Shown here in pieces: positions 52,337-62,758 of a stretch of DNA of 64,000 nt. The position numbers and the translations under genes were made by a program. Positions within the stretch are counted from its first letter, which is position 1; every line of letters begins with the position of its first letter. The notes beneath the pieces were generated by a model. It had not been told where the DNA came from and did not search any database. It saw nothing but the letters and a program-made list of their open reading frames with translations. This DNA comes from Lentinula raphanica (Eukaryota > Basidiomycota > Agaricomycetes > Agaricales > Omphalotaceae), in assembly GCA_027919835.1 (NCBI GenBank), contig JANVFP010000042.1, forward strand, positions 1-64,000, in the 5' to 3' direction.

Positions 52337-53178
52337 ATGGCCTACCTCGATGCAAAACATATGAAGGCTTCCAATTCCAAGCTCCACTTGAGCGATGATC
52401 TTCTCATTTCTCAACCCAAGCCGCTCAGTGCTAAAAGCTCCTTCCTGAAGGTTCTCGCAATTGCCAGTCTGGCTGTCGCATGCACGCTATTTGTTTTCGC
52501 GCTCCCCACTGGCAATCTATCGGACAGTATTGACAAGGAGACAAAGGGATCCCATCCAGATATCATACCCAACAAACCGCAGGGCGGCAAGAACGAAGAA
52601 CAAAGCCATGCTCGTGTCATCCTCAAAGAACCGCAAAACTATACTATCATGGGCCGCAATCCTGCGTATCTGATTGAAGCTCATAATGGTGTGGTGGCCA
52701 CAGAGAATCTTCGATGCTCGAACATGGGCGTTGATGTCCTCCGTAAAGGTGGTTCGGCTGTCGATGCTGCAATTGCTGCGACTCTTTGTATTGGGGTGGT
52801 CAATTCGTTTTCGTGAGTCTCGTTGATCCTTGCTTATCAAAGTCGGTGATTAACATGTGTCCCAGGTCTGGCATTGGCGGAGGAGGTGGGTCACTGACAA
52901 GTATACATAGTTCCGTTAAACCTATGAAAATCCCTCTTTCATAGGCTATATGACTGTCCGCGTGCCGCCTGCAAACTCTGATGAAAAATCCAAAACCTAT
53001 ACGATTGACTTCAGGGGGATGGCTCCTGCAGCTACTACACCAACTATGTTCAACGGCCATATAGAAAAATCAGCTTTCGGAGGTATGGCGATGTTGATAC
53101 CTGGTGAACTCGCTGGCCTTCAAATGGCTCACACAGAATGGGGAGCCTTGAGCTGGAAAGAGATCGTTGTTCCTAATG

Positions 53179-53246
53179 TTACGCTAGAGTGTCATTGACA
53201 ACTCTAGTCAATCATCTGGGGGTGTAGAGATGAGGGCCGATAACCC
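53179..53246. repeat. 68-bp split direct repeat, first copy
   Basis: Begins TTACGCTAGAGTGTC and is repeated at 53517-53584. It contains an imperfect palindrome (53184-53207, CTAGAGTGTCA facing TGACAACTCTAG). Confidence 0.93.
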
Positions 53247-53295
53247 CCATCCTACAGTCATAAGAAAATGAATTGCTTAAGGGAGGGTCGGTGGG

Positions 53296-53459
53296 TGAAA
53301 ATTTAGAAACAACGGCGTTCGGATGCACGAGCTACGCTGCTCGTTGTCCGAAGTGATGATGACGACGAGAAGTAAAGGTAACTCAAGCTTCACAGCCACC
53401 TTCACTTCTCCGAAAACCCAGGTTCGTCTCACGTGATCGAGTCGACGAACCTTACACTT
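53296..53459. repeat. 164-bp split direct repeat, first copy
   Basis: Identical to 56800-56963. It holds two potential hairpins: TTCGGA..TCCGAA with an inner ACGAGC/GCTCGT stem (53318-53352), and GGTTCGTC..GACGAACC (53421-53451). Confidence 0.93.
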
Positions 53460-53516
53460 TCGATTCAGCTACGGATAGCACTTCATCAACTTATGACCGG
53501 TGATGGGTTAGAAAGA

Positions 53517-53584
53517 TTACGCTAGAGTGTCATTGACAACTCTAGTCAATCATCTGGGGGTGTAGAGATGAGGGCCGATAACCC
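53517..53584. repeat. 68-bp split direct repeat, second copy
   Basis: Second copy of 53179-53246, lying between the first 164-bp repeat and the recombinase gene. Confidence 0.93.
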
Positions 53585-53729
53585 TATACGAAGTAAGCGC
53601 AGGCGCGTCGGCAAGAAGTCGACCACCCCCAGGTGCCCAAGCACCAAGCCAAGATTACATGGAAACCTATGTCAAAGAACGTCTGCGTAGTTAGCTATAA
53701 AAGGAATGAAAAGAGTAGAACAGGGGTAG

Positions 53730-54782
53730 TCATGTAGATGCAAAAATACGGCGTTGGACAGTATCAAAGTAAGCATTCTGAGAGGTATAGCGGTGAAGAT
53801 GCAAGGATCCAAGGGACTCTAAGTGCCTCCAATAGGTCAGAAAGGCAGATGATTTCCAACGTCCAAAAACTTTAACCACATCAGGATTCACCCCCGACAA
53901 CAGGTAGTGAGTTGTCCCGCCAATACGAAAGCAATGGCCCGACATCACAGGCAAGTTGTGGGCCTCCCAAATTGTGTTGCAGCGACGCAGAAACACCTTG
54001 ACCGTAAGCACTCTCCGAGCACAATCAGAGTCCAAGTATGAAAACAATGGATCGGATTCCTGGATGTTATTGAGAGCCAAATGATCCTGCAATGCTCGAA
54101 TGGGATCGGACCTCCCATTTTGAACCGGAATCAGAACTTCATCACCTCGATTCTGGCAAGTCTTTGTCGAAGGTAGAAATAGAGAGCGTGATCCCGAAGA
54201 ATTGAGAGATCCAAGGTGTTTTGCTAGCGGCATCTTTGATGAATCGTAACGACGAACATCACTGTTTGTGGTCAAGACCTCCCCAGACCGGAGTTGCGCA
54301 TACATCATGACTTTAGCAGCAGCCGCAACACAGACATCTAGACCAGACTCTGCTGATAACCCGTCGTGAAGAACTCGCAAATGTTTTGGAAGGACAGGAT
54401 GGCGTTTTGGACGAAGAGAAGAGGAAGGAGTGGCACGGTCAACCCCACTGAGCACCTTCTTCAAACGTGCGTCGCCCAACCAAGGTTGACCCTCCAGAAT
54501 TGTCCAAGATTTGAGAGAGGCGATCTTCGACTTGACAGTACTTCCCGCCATCGTACCCGCAAACGACGCCGCGTAATTGCACAAAGTGTTTTCTGAAGCC
54601 GGCAGAACATCAGGAATGGAAAGTTCATGTTGGTGCGCCCAGTCTAGAAACTTAACAACGTCGTTGAAGCGTCGCTGACGAGTCTTCTGACTGACTGAAT
54701 CTGCCGCGAGTTGTCTAGCCTTGTCGTCCAATTGTACCACACGAACACGATGTGTTATCGACGAAGGATGAGTAGCAACCAT
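53730..54782 (-). CDS. Tyrosine recombinase of the retroelement
   Basis: About 350 residues. MVATHPSSITHRVRVVQL (ATG at 54782) is preferred; the frame is open further upstream but without ATG. An N-terminal SAM-like helical part (RQRRFNDVVKFLDWAHQHEL) precedes the catalytic domain. The first Arg is in QLRSGEVL, HxxR is HCFRIGG, then GRWKSSAFLTYWR supplies the Trp/His position and the nucleophile Tyr. These are the expected positions of the R-H-R-Y set. The enzyme would integrate a circular DNA copy. The reading frame is uninterrupted, so it may be active. A Crypton or phage integrase was considered but the RT and split repeats argue for a retroelement. Confidence 0.9.
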   Translation of the reverse strand: MVATHPSSITHRVRVVQLDDKARQLAADSVSQKTRQRRFNDVVKFLDWAHQHELSIPDVLPASENTLCNYAASFAGTMAGSTVKSKIASLKSWTILEGQPWLGDARLKKVLSGVDRATPSSSLRPKRHPVLPKHLRVLHDGLSAESGLDVCVAAAAKVMMYAQLRSGEVLTTNSDVRRYDSSKMPLAKHLGSLNSSGSRSLFLPSTKTCQNRGDEVLIPVQNGRSDPIRALQDHLALNNIQESDPLFSYLDSDCARRVLTVKVFLRRCNTIWEAHNLPVMSGHCFRIGGTTHYLLSGVNPDVVKVFGRWKSSAFLTYWRHLESLGSLHLHRYTSQNAYFDTVQRRIFAST

Positions 54783-55253
54783 GCAGAAGGGACAGTGAAC
54801 AAGGATGAGATGAACAAAGGTCCAAACGCCAAGTAACAGATGACGCCAAAGGAAGAGAGAGAAATAATTATAGAGGCGCTGAAGCAAAAACCTGACAGTA
54901 CCGAACATGACCACGTGTGCATTTTGCGTCACTCGAGCACTGTTGGGATCTTGTCACTCAAATGCTGTTGCGAACGAAACAGAATTCAGGACACAGAAAA
55001 ACATTCTGCATACATTATTACCAGTCTGCATACAATGGGTATCACAAGGAACAGTGGAGAACAGAAAAACAGCCAGTGGGAGGTGTCAGCAAACGGCAAC
55101 AAATGTCAAAGTAATACAGACAGCGTGGAACAAAGAAACAGTACAACAGTGAACATGCGAACAGCGGCGGAACAAGAGACACACATGCAAAACTAACAAT
55201 CAGCGTTCAATGTACAAGACGAGAGTCATGATAAGTAAGCGGAGCAGAAACGA

Positions 55254-56225
55254 ATGGGCGCAGATGAGGAGGTATCGCGGGAGGGTGAGCGTGCAATTCC
55301 CTTTTGGTGGGGAACACACCTCCGCTTACCCCGTCCCCCTCGCGCGTTACCTAGTGCTACACCTGTCCCCATTGACCCTACAAAGATTTCTATTAATTCC
55401 CTCATCGACGCTGATGACTTCCCTTGCGATTGGGGTACTTTCTATGAATGCTACCTCCTCGTTGCATCTGCCCCTCCGGGTACCCAGGTCGCGATGTTTG
55501 ACGTCGATGCTGCGTTCCGCAACATTCCCCTGCATCCCTCTGTACGTCGCCTGGTTGCTCTCTCCTTCGAGGGGAAGGTCCACCTTGACTACATGCTGAA
55601 CTTCGGGGTGCGCTCTGCACCAGGCATCTGGGGTCACGTCGCTGATGCCATGGCCTGGATTCTCAAGCACAAGGGGGTGCAGGCCCTGCTCAAATGGGTG
55701 GATGATTTCGCATTCTTCCGCTTCCCTATTGGCCAACGATCAGACGGTTCTTACATCTATTCATATGACGAGGAACTGGTTTGGTCCCTGGCTCGCCTGC
55801 TCGGTTGGCCATGGGCAATCGCTAAATTCTTCCCCTTTGCATTTCTCTTCCTGTACCTTGGTTTTCTGTGGAAGCTCACGGAGAAGACGGTTGAGTTACC
55901 CACAACCAAGAAGGAGAAGTATCTCGCAAAACTTGATGATTGGGTGTCATCAGCTTCCCAGGACCTCGCTCACGCTGAGAGCCTCATTGGTACACTCAAT
56001 CATGTTTGTCTGGTTGCACCGCAGGGTCGCTCCCGTATGTCTCAACTGTACCGTTTTCGTGCATCATTCAAGTCCAACCACTCCTCCTTTGTCCAACATC
56101 GCATCGCCGCTGGACTTCGGGCGGATATTCTTTGGTGGCAGGATCTTCTTCGGCAGGAGTTTGTGGGGCTTCACATTGCGCCTCCCATGGATTTCTCGCC
56201 GGATGTCATCTATGTCGACGCTTAG
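55254..56225 (+). CDS. Reverse transcriptase segment, shortened, opposite to recombinase
   Basis: About 320 residues of DIRS/Ngaro-type RT. ISINSLIDADDFPCDWGTF is the typical start of the palm in these elements. FDVDAAFRNIPL carries the first Asp, then FGVRSAPGIWG, and KWVDDF is the catalytic YxDD equivalent. GWPWAIAKFFPF and LYLGFLWKL follow. Upstream fingers sequence is largely missing, and the frame ends at VIYVDA just where RNase H normally begins. It lies on the plus strand, while recombinase and gag-like frames are on the minus strand. The right border coincides with the end of the gag-like frame, which suggests inversion plus deletion of the RT-RNase H segment. Confidence 0.88.
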   Translation: MGADEEVSREGERAIPFWWGTHLRLPRPPRALPSATPVPIDPTKISINSLIDADDFPCDWGTFYECYLLVASAPPGTQVAMFDVDAAFRNIPLHPSVRRLVALSFEGKVHLDYMLNFGVRSAPGIWGHVADAMAWILKHKGVQALLKWVDDFAFFRFPIGQRSDGSYIYSYDEELVWSLARLLGWPWAIAKFFPFAFLFLYLGFLWKLTEKTVELPTTKKEKYLAKLDDWVSSASQDLAHAESLIGTLNHVCLVAPQGRSRMSQLYRFRASFKSNHSSFVQHRIAAGLRADILWWQDLLRQEFVGLHIAPPMDFSPDVIYVDA

Positions 56226-56719
56226 CAGAACGGCAGACGGCCTGGCAGCATGGACTTACCTGGGGAACGAACAGACGGTTCGTCAGGGTTTGCACCCGAG
56301 CGAAGCACAGCGTAAAGAGGATTGGCCAAGGTGTTGGAGGGGGAAGCCACCGTCGTATCCTTGGTGGACGTGTTGTGAGGAGGAGCAGAGACTTTGGTGG
56401 GATGAAGAGAGTCTTTTTCAGCCGAGGTACCACTTGAAGGATTGGGGTCTGCATGAGAAGATCCTCCCGACGATGTGTGCGAATGGGTAGTCGTACCAGA
56501 CGGAGAGGACGAGGTGGGTGGATGGCCGTCTTCACCGTCTGACCCTTCTTCGTCGACGCGCTCCAAGCGTTGGTTCCCGGAAGTCGACGGCAGGATTGGC
56601 GAGGAATTTGCAGAGGCGCTGCAGAGGGATTCCAAGGCAGAGGTCTTTCCTCTGCCAAAGGTTGAGGAGGAAGATGTACTCGATGGTGGAGTAGATTGAC
56701 TGCGAGGGCCTCGAGGCAT
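56222..56719 (-). CDS. Gag-like frame of the retroelement, shortened
   Basis: A Ser/Pro/Thr-rich frame of 165 residues starting MPRGPRSQSTPPSSTSSSST, with SALESLCSASANSSPILPS. It is placed as gag is in Ngaro elements: first gene inside the terminal repeat on the minus strand. It ends LPGRLPFC exactly where the opposed RT segment ends, so the C-terminal part of the original gag was probably lost. No zinc knuckle is seen. The identification rests on position and composition only. Confidence 0.5.
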   Translation of the reverse strand: MPRGPRSQSTPPSSTSSSSTFGRGKTSALESLCSASANSSPILPSTSGNQRLERVDEEGSDGEDGHPPTSSSPSGTTTHSHTSSGGSSHADPNPSSGTSAEKDSLHPTKVSAPPHNTSTKDTTVASPSNTLANPLYAVLRSGANPDEPSVRSPGKSMLPGRLPFC

Positions 56720-56799
56720 GACGTGTCAGCGGGGATGTAGAACAGCGATATGCGTGAAACTGAAGGTTAAGGATGAGCGTAGTGTAAAGACAATGAGAA

Positions 56800-56963
56800 T
56801 GAAAATTTAGAAACAACGGCGTTCGGATGCACGAGCTACGCTGCTCGTTGTCCGAAGTGATGATGACGACGAGAAGTAAAGGTAACTCAAGCTTCACAGC
56901 CACCTTCACTTCTCCGAAAACCCAGGTTCGTCTCACGTGATCGAGTCGACGAACCTTACACTT
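56800..56963. repeat. 164-bp split direct repeat, second copy
   Basis: Second copy of 53296-53459, forming the right end of the element. It is directly followed by the target word GTTCCTAATG and the resumed GGT 1 frame. Confidence 0.93.
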
Positions 56964-58932
56964 GTTCCTAATGCGGAACTTGCTATGGGCTGGACGGTTG
57001 ACAAGGAGCTCGCAAGACGTCTTCAGGTTTGTTCTATCTTCATCTCATGCATTTCCATAAATGGTGCTCATTTTCCGTAGTGGTTCCCTGAACTCTTCAC
57101 AAAGGATGAAGATTTCAGCCCCATCTTCGCTCCCGATGGTACTATCTTAGAAGAGGGTGATATGATTGAGCGGAATAATTATGCCGAGACGCTTTTGAAA
57201 GTCGCAGAAGGGGGCGCGGAGGTGTTTTACAATGGAGTAAGTGAGCTTTGTTCAAGTGCAACAGCCATCGTAGACTGATGTCGAGGTAGATAGGGTGATA
57301 TCACCAAAGCTTTGGTCGAAAAAGTCAACCAGACTGGTGGCCATGCCACTCTCGAAGATTTCGCAAACTACAGGCCCTTGATGTACCGTTCGTTGGAAGG
57401 TAGCTATCGGGGCAAAAAGCTGTACACCCCCCGTGCTCCTTCATCCGGTCCAGGTGATACTTGATCTGTCAGCCTATCTCGAGCTCAAGATGACCTTACT
57501 TTGTCGACTCTTCCAGTCCTCCTCCACATGTTGAACCTAATGGAAGGCTACAATTTCACGCGGAGGAATGGTTTGGATACTCACAGAATGGTCGAAGCTA
57601 TGAAATTCGGGAATGCAGAAAAGTAAAGGCTCTAACGATCGATTCATGGAGATCGTTCCATACTGATGTTTTGACACCATCTACAGATCGAGAATGAGCG
57701 ATCCTAGATACCGCTTCGACACGACACTTATCGACGAAATCCACACCAAGCAATTCGCCGACGAAATAAGAGAGCGTCTCGATGATGTAAGCAATCACTT
57801 GTGTCAGGGATCGTCTCTTGAGTCATACCCCTTGATAGAGCAAGACTCATCCTGCGGAATACTATCGCCCTCTATACACTTTGAAGCCCGACCCAGGTAC
57901 AGTGAGTAGTCCTATCTCCTATTCATATCGCCGCTTGTTTAGCTGACAATTGTTATGAAGAGTCATGTCTCTGTGGTCGATAAAACCGGCATGATGGTAT
58001 CAGTAACTTCGTCCGTCAACTGGTATGAGAATGGTTTTCCTCATCAACCTGTATGCCAAATTAATTCGTAGGTATTGGGGCTCACATGTGCTCGATTCTG
58101 AGACGGGGGTGGTGCTCAATAACCATGTCTGTTACCCACTTTTCTGTTACAGCCTGGTTTTACTCATCTCTGCCTAGATGAACGACTTCAGTACGTTCAA
58201 TGAAACTAATATCTTTGGAGAGTGTGAGTGCACGTGCTTGTTATCGATTGTGCTTCCTCTGACTCTTTTATACCTTGCAGTTCCTGCGAGGTGTAAGTGC
58301 ATATGAATTTCAGTTTCTCAACATCCGTTTCAATATCGTTTCGGATCGTCAGGGAACTTGCCAATGCCCGGAAAACGTCCCCTTTCCTCAATGTGTCCCA
58401 CTATCGTCGAGAATGCAGATGGTATGTGTTCACATTTGCACTTTGTCTGTTCCTCGGTCATTGTTTTCCCTTCGACTCACCAGGCTCGCCTTATATTGCC
58501 ATTGGAGCATCTGGAGGACCGACAATCTTTCCAGCCGTTTTCCAAACACTCATCAACATAATCGACTATGATCTGGATCCCAGCGAGGCGATTGAGTTTG
58601 GAAGGCTTCATGATCAGTTGAAGCCTGAGGCTACTTATGCGGACGATTCATACCGTGCGGATATCCTTGAGGCGTTGCGCAGACAAAGGCATAATATTCA
58701 AGGTGAATTTTTGAAATGTCCTACATGAAGACAGATGACGAACTGACTTGTCTCATTCAATCTAGTGTTGGATATCTACCGTAATGGTTCGTCATGTGTA
58801 CAGGCAGTGATGCGCGACCCAAAGAGTGGTCTCTTGATGGGTGAGTTCAAGACACTTGTGGGGTTTCTGGAGCTGACTGGGCTTTCAGGCGCGAGTGATT
58901 CTCGCAAGAATGGCGTTGCTGCTGGGTATTGA

Positions 58933-59784
58933 GATGCATCTCGTATGAAACTTACATATCCACGTCTGAAAATCAGACTAGAAAGGAGGGCACAAAAGAT
59001 TAAATGAAGGAAGGTCATTAGTATTCGCCTCACTGTACTAGTTGCACTGAAGCTGCTCAAAAAATCCATTTGCTGGTCATACCGAACGGTCTTCCAAAGG
59101 GTGATGCAAATGCCCAAAAGTTTACTCCCTCCTCATCTCCGACTGCCGTCACTGGTCGCGTAGCAAATCGGTCTTGGAAGCTTTTCTAACAAGAAAGATC
59201 GTTCGAGAAGCGCCTCTAGGCAAGGCTCGAAACTCACGCTTGCCGATACGGGGGCGCAACGTTGCAACCTAGAAGTTTCTTCGAAATTCTTACTCGAAGA
59301 CTATGTCCCGTCCGTGATGCCAGGGCTGCGAGGGACTCCGGCCGGGCCACTTCATGCTACTCCTTCGGAATTCAGTCCTCTTTTATTTTCTTTTGGTCAA
59401 GACTTGATTTCAGGATTTATCTGGATTTTATAGTTACATGAGCCATTGCCCGCGACAACAAAAGGACAGGAACTCTGAGGGACTCGGACTCAAATTGACG
59501 GCATCTTATTCTCAATACGAGACCAATGACGATCGGTCTTCGCAATCCACTGTGCAGCTTCGGTTTCTTCACTTGGACCGAGATCGCAACGGTTCCTGTA
59601 ACTGCAGCACATAATCCGAATCAGCTCTCCGAACATTGCTTGCTATAACTCCGGCTGTCAGTTGATGCTTTCATAACTATTACCGGTATCACCTGCTATC
59701 GCATTGGATTTCGACCTATTTTCGACCATCGTATAAAGAAACTCAACTCATTACAAACCAGGCCCATCCTGGTTCATTTTCAGC
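58933..59784. other. Spacer between the two GGT genes
   Basis: 3' flank of GGT 1 and promoter of GGT 2. The last part (59448-59784) resembles the GGT 1 promoter (for example GCCCGCGACA and CAATACGA-like words). No gene or RNA is seen. Confidence 0.6.
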
Positions 59785-62589
59785 ATGGCCTGCGCCGACG
59801 AAAAATATCCGAAGGATATCAAATCCACGCTCAACACAGGCAACGATCCTTTCATTCCTCGACCAAAGCCACCCCCAGCCAAGAGTTCCTTCCTGAAGGT
59901 TCTTGCAGTTACTAGTTTAGCAGTTGCATGCACGCTATGTGTCCTCGGGTTCCCCACTGGTAGACTTCTCCACAGTATTGGTAAGGATGCAAATGGGCCC
60001 CGTCCCGATTCCGTATTCGAAAACTGGCCAGGCGACAAGAATAGAAACGAAAGCCATGCTCGTGTCGTCCTCAAACAACCACAAAACTACACTATCATGG
60101 GCCGCAATCCTGCGTATCTGGTTGAAGCTCAAAATGGTGTTGTAGCCACGGAGAACAAGCGATGCTCGGATATAGGTGTCGGTGTTCTCCGTAGAGGTGG
60201 CTCGGCTGTCGATGCTGCAATCGCTGCGACTCTGTGTATTGGAGTGGTCAATTCGTTTTCGTGAGTGCCATTGATTGTTGCTCGTTGATGTCGGTAGTAA
60301 ACAATGTATGTGCAAGGTCTGGCATTGGCGGAGGGGGTAAGTTGCCTTGTCTATTGTAAGTTCTGCTGAAACCACCCGAGTGTACTCTTTCATAGGCTTC
60401 ATGACTGTCCGTGTGCCGCCTGGACGCTGGGATGAAAAATCTAAAACCTACACAATCGACTTTAGGGGAGTAGCACCCGCAGCTACTACTCCGACTATGT
60501 TCAACGGACAAATTGAAAAGTCGGCTTTCGGAGGTTTGGCAATCATGATACCTGGTGAACTTGCTGGCCTTCAAATGGCCCATAACGAATGGGGAGCGTT
60601 GTCCTGGAAAGACGTCGTTGTTCCCATTGCGGAGCTTGCTATGGGCTGGACGCTCGACACGGAGCTTGCAAGACGTCTTCAGGCATGTTCTTTCTTCATC
60701 TCATGTATTTCCATAAATGAATGTGGTGCTCTAATTTCTTTGTAGTGGTTCCCTGAACTCTTTACCGATGATCCAGATTTTAGCCCCATCTTTGCTCCCA
60801 ATGGTACTATCTTAGTTGAGGGCGATATGATCGAGCGAAATAATTATGCTCGTACGCTTTTGAGAGTCGCAGAAGGGGGCTCGGAGGTGTTTTATAACGG
60901 AGTAAGTTCAAATTGGACTATCTTCGTAGTTTGATTCTGAGGTCAACAGAGTGATATCACTTTAGCTCTAGTCGCCAAAATCAACGCTACCGGTGGCCAT
61001 GCGACCTTGGAAGATTTCGCAAACTACAGGCCTTTGATGTACCGCTCGTTAGAAGGTACTTATCGTGGCAAGAAGCTATACACTTCCCGTGCTCCTTCGT
61101 CCGGTCCAGGTAAACTTTCTGCCATATTTCAAACCCGAGATGTTCCTCTGACTCTGTAAACTATTTCAGTCCTCCTCCACATGCTGAACTTGATGGAAGG
61201 CTATAACTTCACGCGGAGGAACGGTTTAGATACTCACAGAATGGTCGAGGCTATGAAATTTGGAAATGCAGAAAAGTGAGGGCTTTATCAATCGTTTCAT
61301 GGACAGAAATCCATATTGATTTTTTTAAACCTTTACAGATCAAGAATGAGCGATCCTAGATTCCGCTATGACACCACACTCATCGATGAAATTCATACCA
61401 AGCAGTTCGCTGACGAGATTCGCGCGCGCATAGACGATGTAATGAATCGTTTGTGTGGATTATTCGTTGACTCATACCTTTTGATAGAGCACGACTTATC
61501 CTTCTGAATACTATCGCCCTCTGTATACCCTGAGACCTGATCCAGGTACCGTGAGTAGTACATCATGTTCATCTAACTGCTCGGATAACTGACAATCATG
61601 ACGAAGAGCCATGTATCTGTCGTTGATAATACCGGCATGATGGTTTCCGTAACTTCGTCCATCAACTGGTACTATGAGAATGGTCCTCCGAGAACCTATG
61701 TACGACGCTAATCTAGTTTACAGGTTCTGGGGTGCACAAGTGCTTGATCCAGACAGCGGAATAGTGTTCAATAACCATGTCTGTCCCAAACTCTACCGTT
61801 ACGAATTGAATTTTCATTTCTATTCAGATGAACGACTTTAGTACGTTCAACGAGACTAACATCTTCGGAGAATGTAAGTGCAAATAGTTCCCTTTTCTTT
61901 CGACGTCGGTTCTAACATTTCGCCGTGCAGTCCCTGCGAGGTGTAAGCACTGTGTTTCAATATTGAACAGTCCCATATCAATATCGCCTCGGATCGTCAG
62001 GGAACTTGCCTATGCCCGGAAAACGTCCCCTTTCCTCAATGTGTCCCACTATTGTCGAGAATGAAGATGGTACGTGTGCATATTCTCCAGGTTGTCTATT
62101 CCGTCCTTCTGATTTGGAAACTTCATTCCAGGCTCTCCTTATATCGCCATTGGAGCATCCGGAGGACCAACAATCTTTCCAGCCGTTTTCCAAACACTCA
62201 TCAACATGATTGACTATGGGCTAGATCCTAGTGAAGCGATCGAGTTCGGAAGGCTTCATAATCAGTTGCGACCCGAGGCTACGTATGCGGACGATACATA
62301 CCGTGCGGATATCCTTGATGCGTTGAGCAGGAAAAGGCATAATATTGAAGGTGGGTCTTGACCATATTAAATGGCGATGATGAACTGACTTGGTGTTCGC
62401 GTCCTGATTCCACAATCTAGTGTTGGATATCTACCGCAATGGTTCGTCGTGTGTGCAAGCAGTGATGCGCGAGCCAAAGAGTGGTCTCTTGCTGGGTAAG
62501 TTTGTTGTGACGCTGTTTGACGATTTGAACTGACTGAGTTGTTAGGCGCGAGTGATTCTCGCAAGAACGGCGTTGCTGCTGGGTATTGA
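59785..62589 (+). CDS. Gamma-glutamyltranspeptidase 2
   Basis: Intact tandem paralog of GGT 1 with the same intron layout. It starts MACADEKYPKDIKSTLN and has the anchor SSFLKVLAVTSLAVACTLCVL (one membrane span, type II). Then NPAYLVEAQNGVVATENKRC, GGSAVDAAIAATLCIGVVN, FRGVAPAATTPTMF, MIPGELAGLQMAH and VPIAELAMGW follow without a break. The small-subunit start has DPGTSHVSVVD, with the predicted catalytic Thr reached across an intron (ACC|AG). It continues NNHMNDFSTFNETNIFGE, PGKRPLSSMCPTI, YIAIGASGGPTIFPAVFQT and ends GASDSRKNGVAAGY, stop 62589. It probably carries glutathione turnover while GGT 1 is broken. Confidence 0.94.
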
Positions 62590-62758
62590 AATTTTGGTAT
62601 CCAGGTTTTTATGACGGAGCCGAGGTGGAACGAGATCTGCAATGGGGTATAGTGTACGAACAGGTGTTTCTTGGAGAGACGTGTATTAGTTTGAAAGTTC
62701 GGAGATGCGTCTTCATATATATGAATATTGATACATACAGGAAGGGAAGACACATTGC

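Larger units (their letters stand above)
53179..56963 (-). mobile_element. Ngaro/DIRS-type tyrosine-recombinase retroelement in GGT 1
   Basis: A 3,785-bp insertion. It has split direct repeats: a 68-bp repeat at 53179-53246 and 53517-53584, and a 164-bp repeat at 53296-53459 and 56800-56963, each pair identical as far as I can compare. Read on the minus strand this is A1-internal-B1-A2-B2, the arrangement of Ngaro-type elements. The interior holds a gag-like frame (-), a reverse transcriptase segment (+) and a tyrosine recombinase (-). The target word GTTCCTAATG is present at both sides (53169-53178 and 56964-56973); the uninterrupted GGT 2 confirms one copy in the empty site. The RT is shortened and reversed, so it is probably non-autonomous. 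Confidence 0.9.
52337..58932 (+). pseudogene. Gamma-glutamyltranspeptidase 1, split by a retroelement
   Basis: GGTs cleave gamma-glutamyl bonds of glutathione and its conjugates, usually outside the plasma membrane or in the vacuole. The N-terminus (ATG at 52337) has a membrane anchor SSFLKVLAIASLAVACTLFVF, then NPAYLIEAHNGVVATENLRC, VLRKGGSAVDAAIAATLC, SGIGGGGYMTV and FRGMAPAATTPTMF. The frame is broken at 53178 by a 3.8-kb insert and resumes at 56974 with AELAMGWTVDKELARRLQ. Downstream are PDPGTSHVSVVD, which contains the predicted catalytic Thr, PGKRPLSSMCPTI and YIAIGASGGP. It ends GASDSRKNGVAAGY, stop 58932. Apart from the insert I see no damage, so the break is probably recent. Some alleles may be intact. 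Confidence 0.9.

Noticed and set aside
53730..54782. Crypton DNA transposon or phage-type integrase
   Set aside because: Split direct repeats and a nearby DIRS-type reverse transcriptase in the same insertion point to a retroelement.
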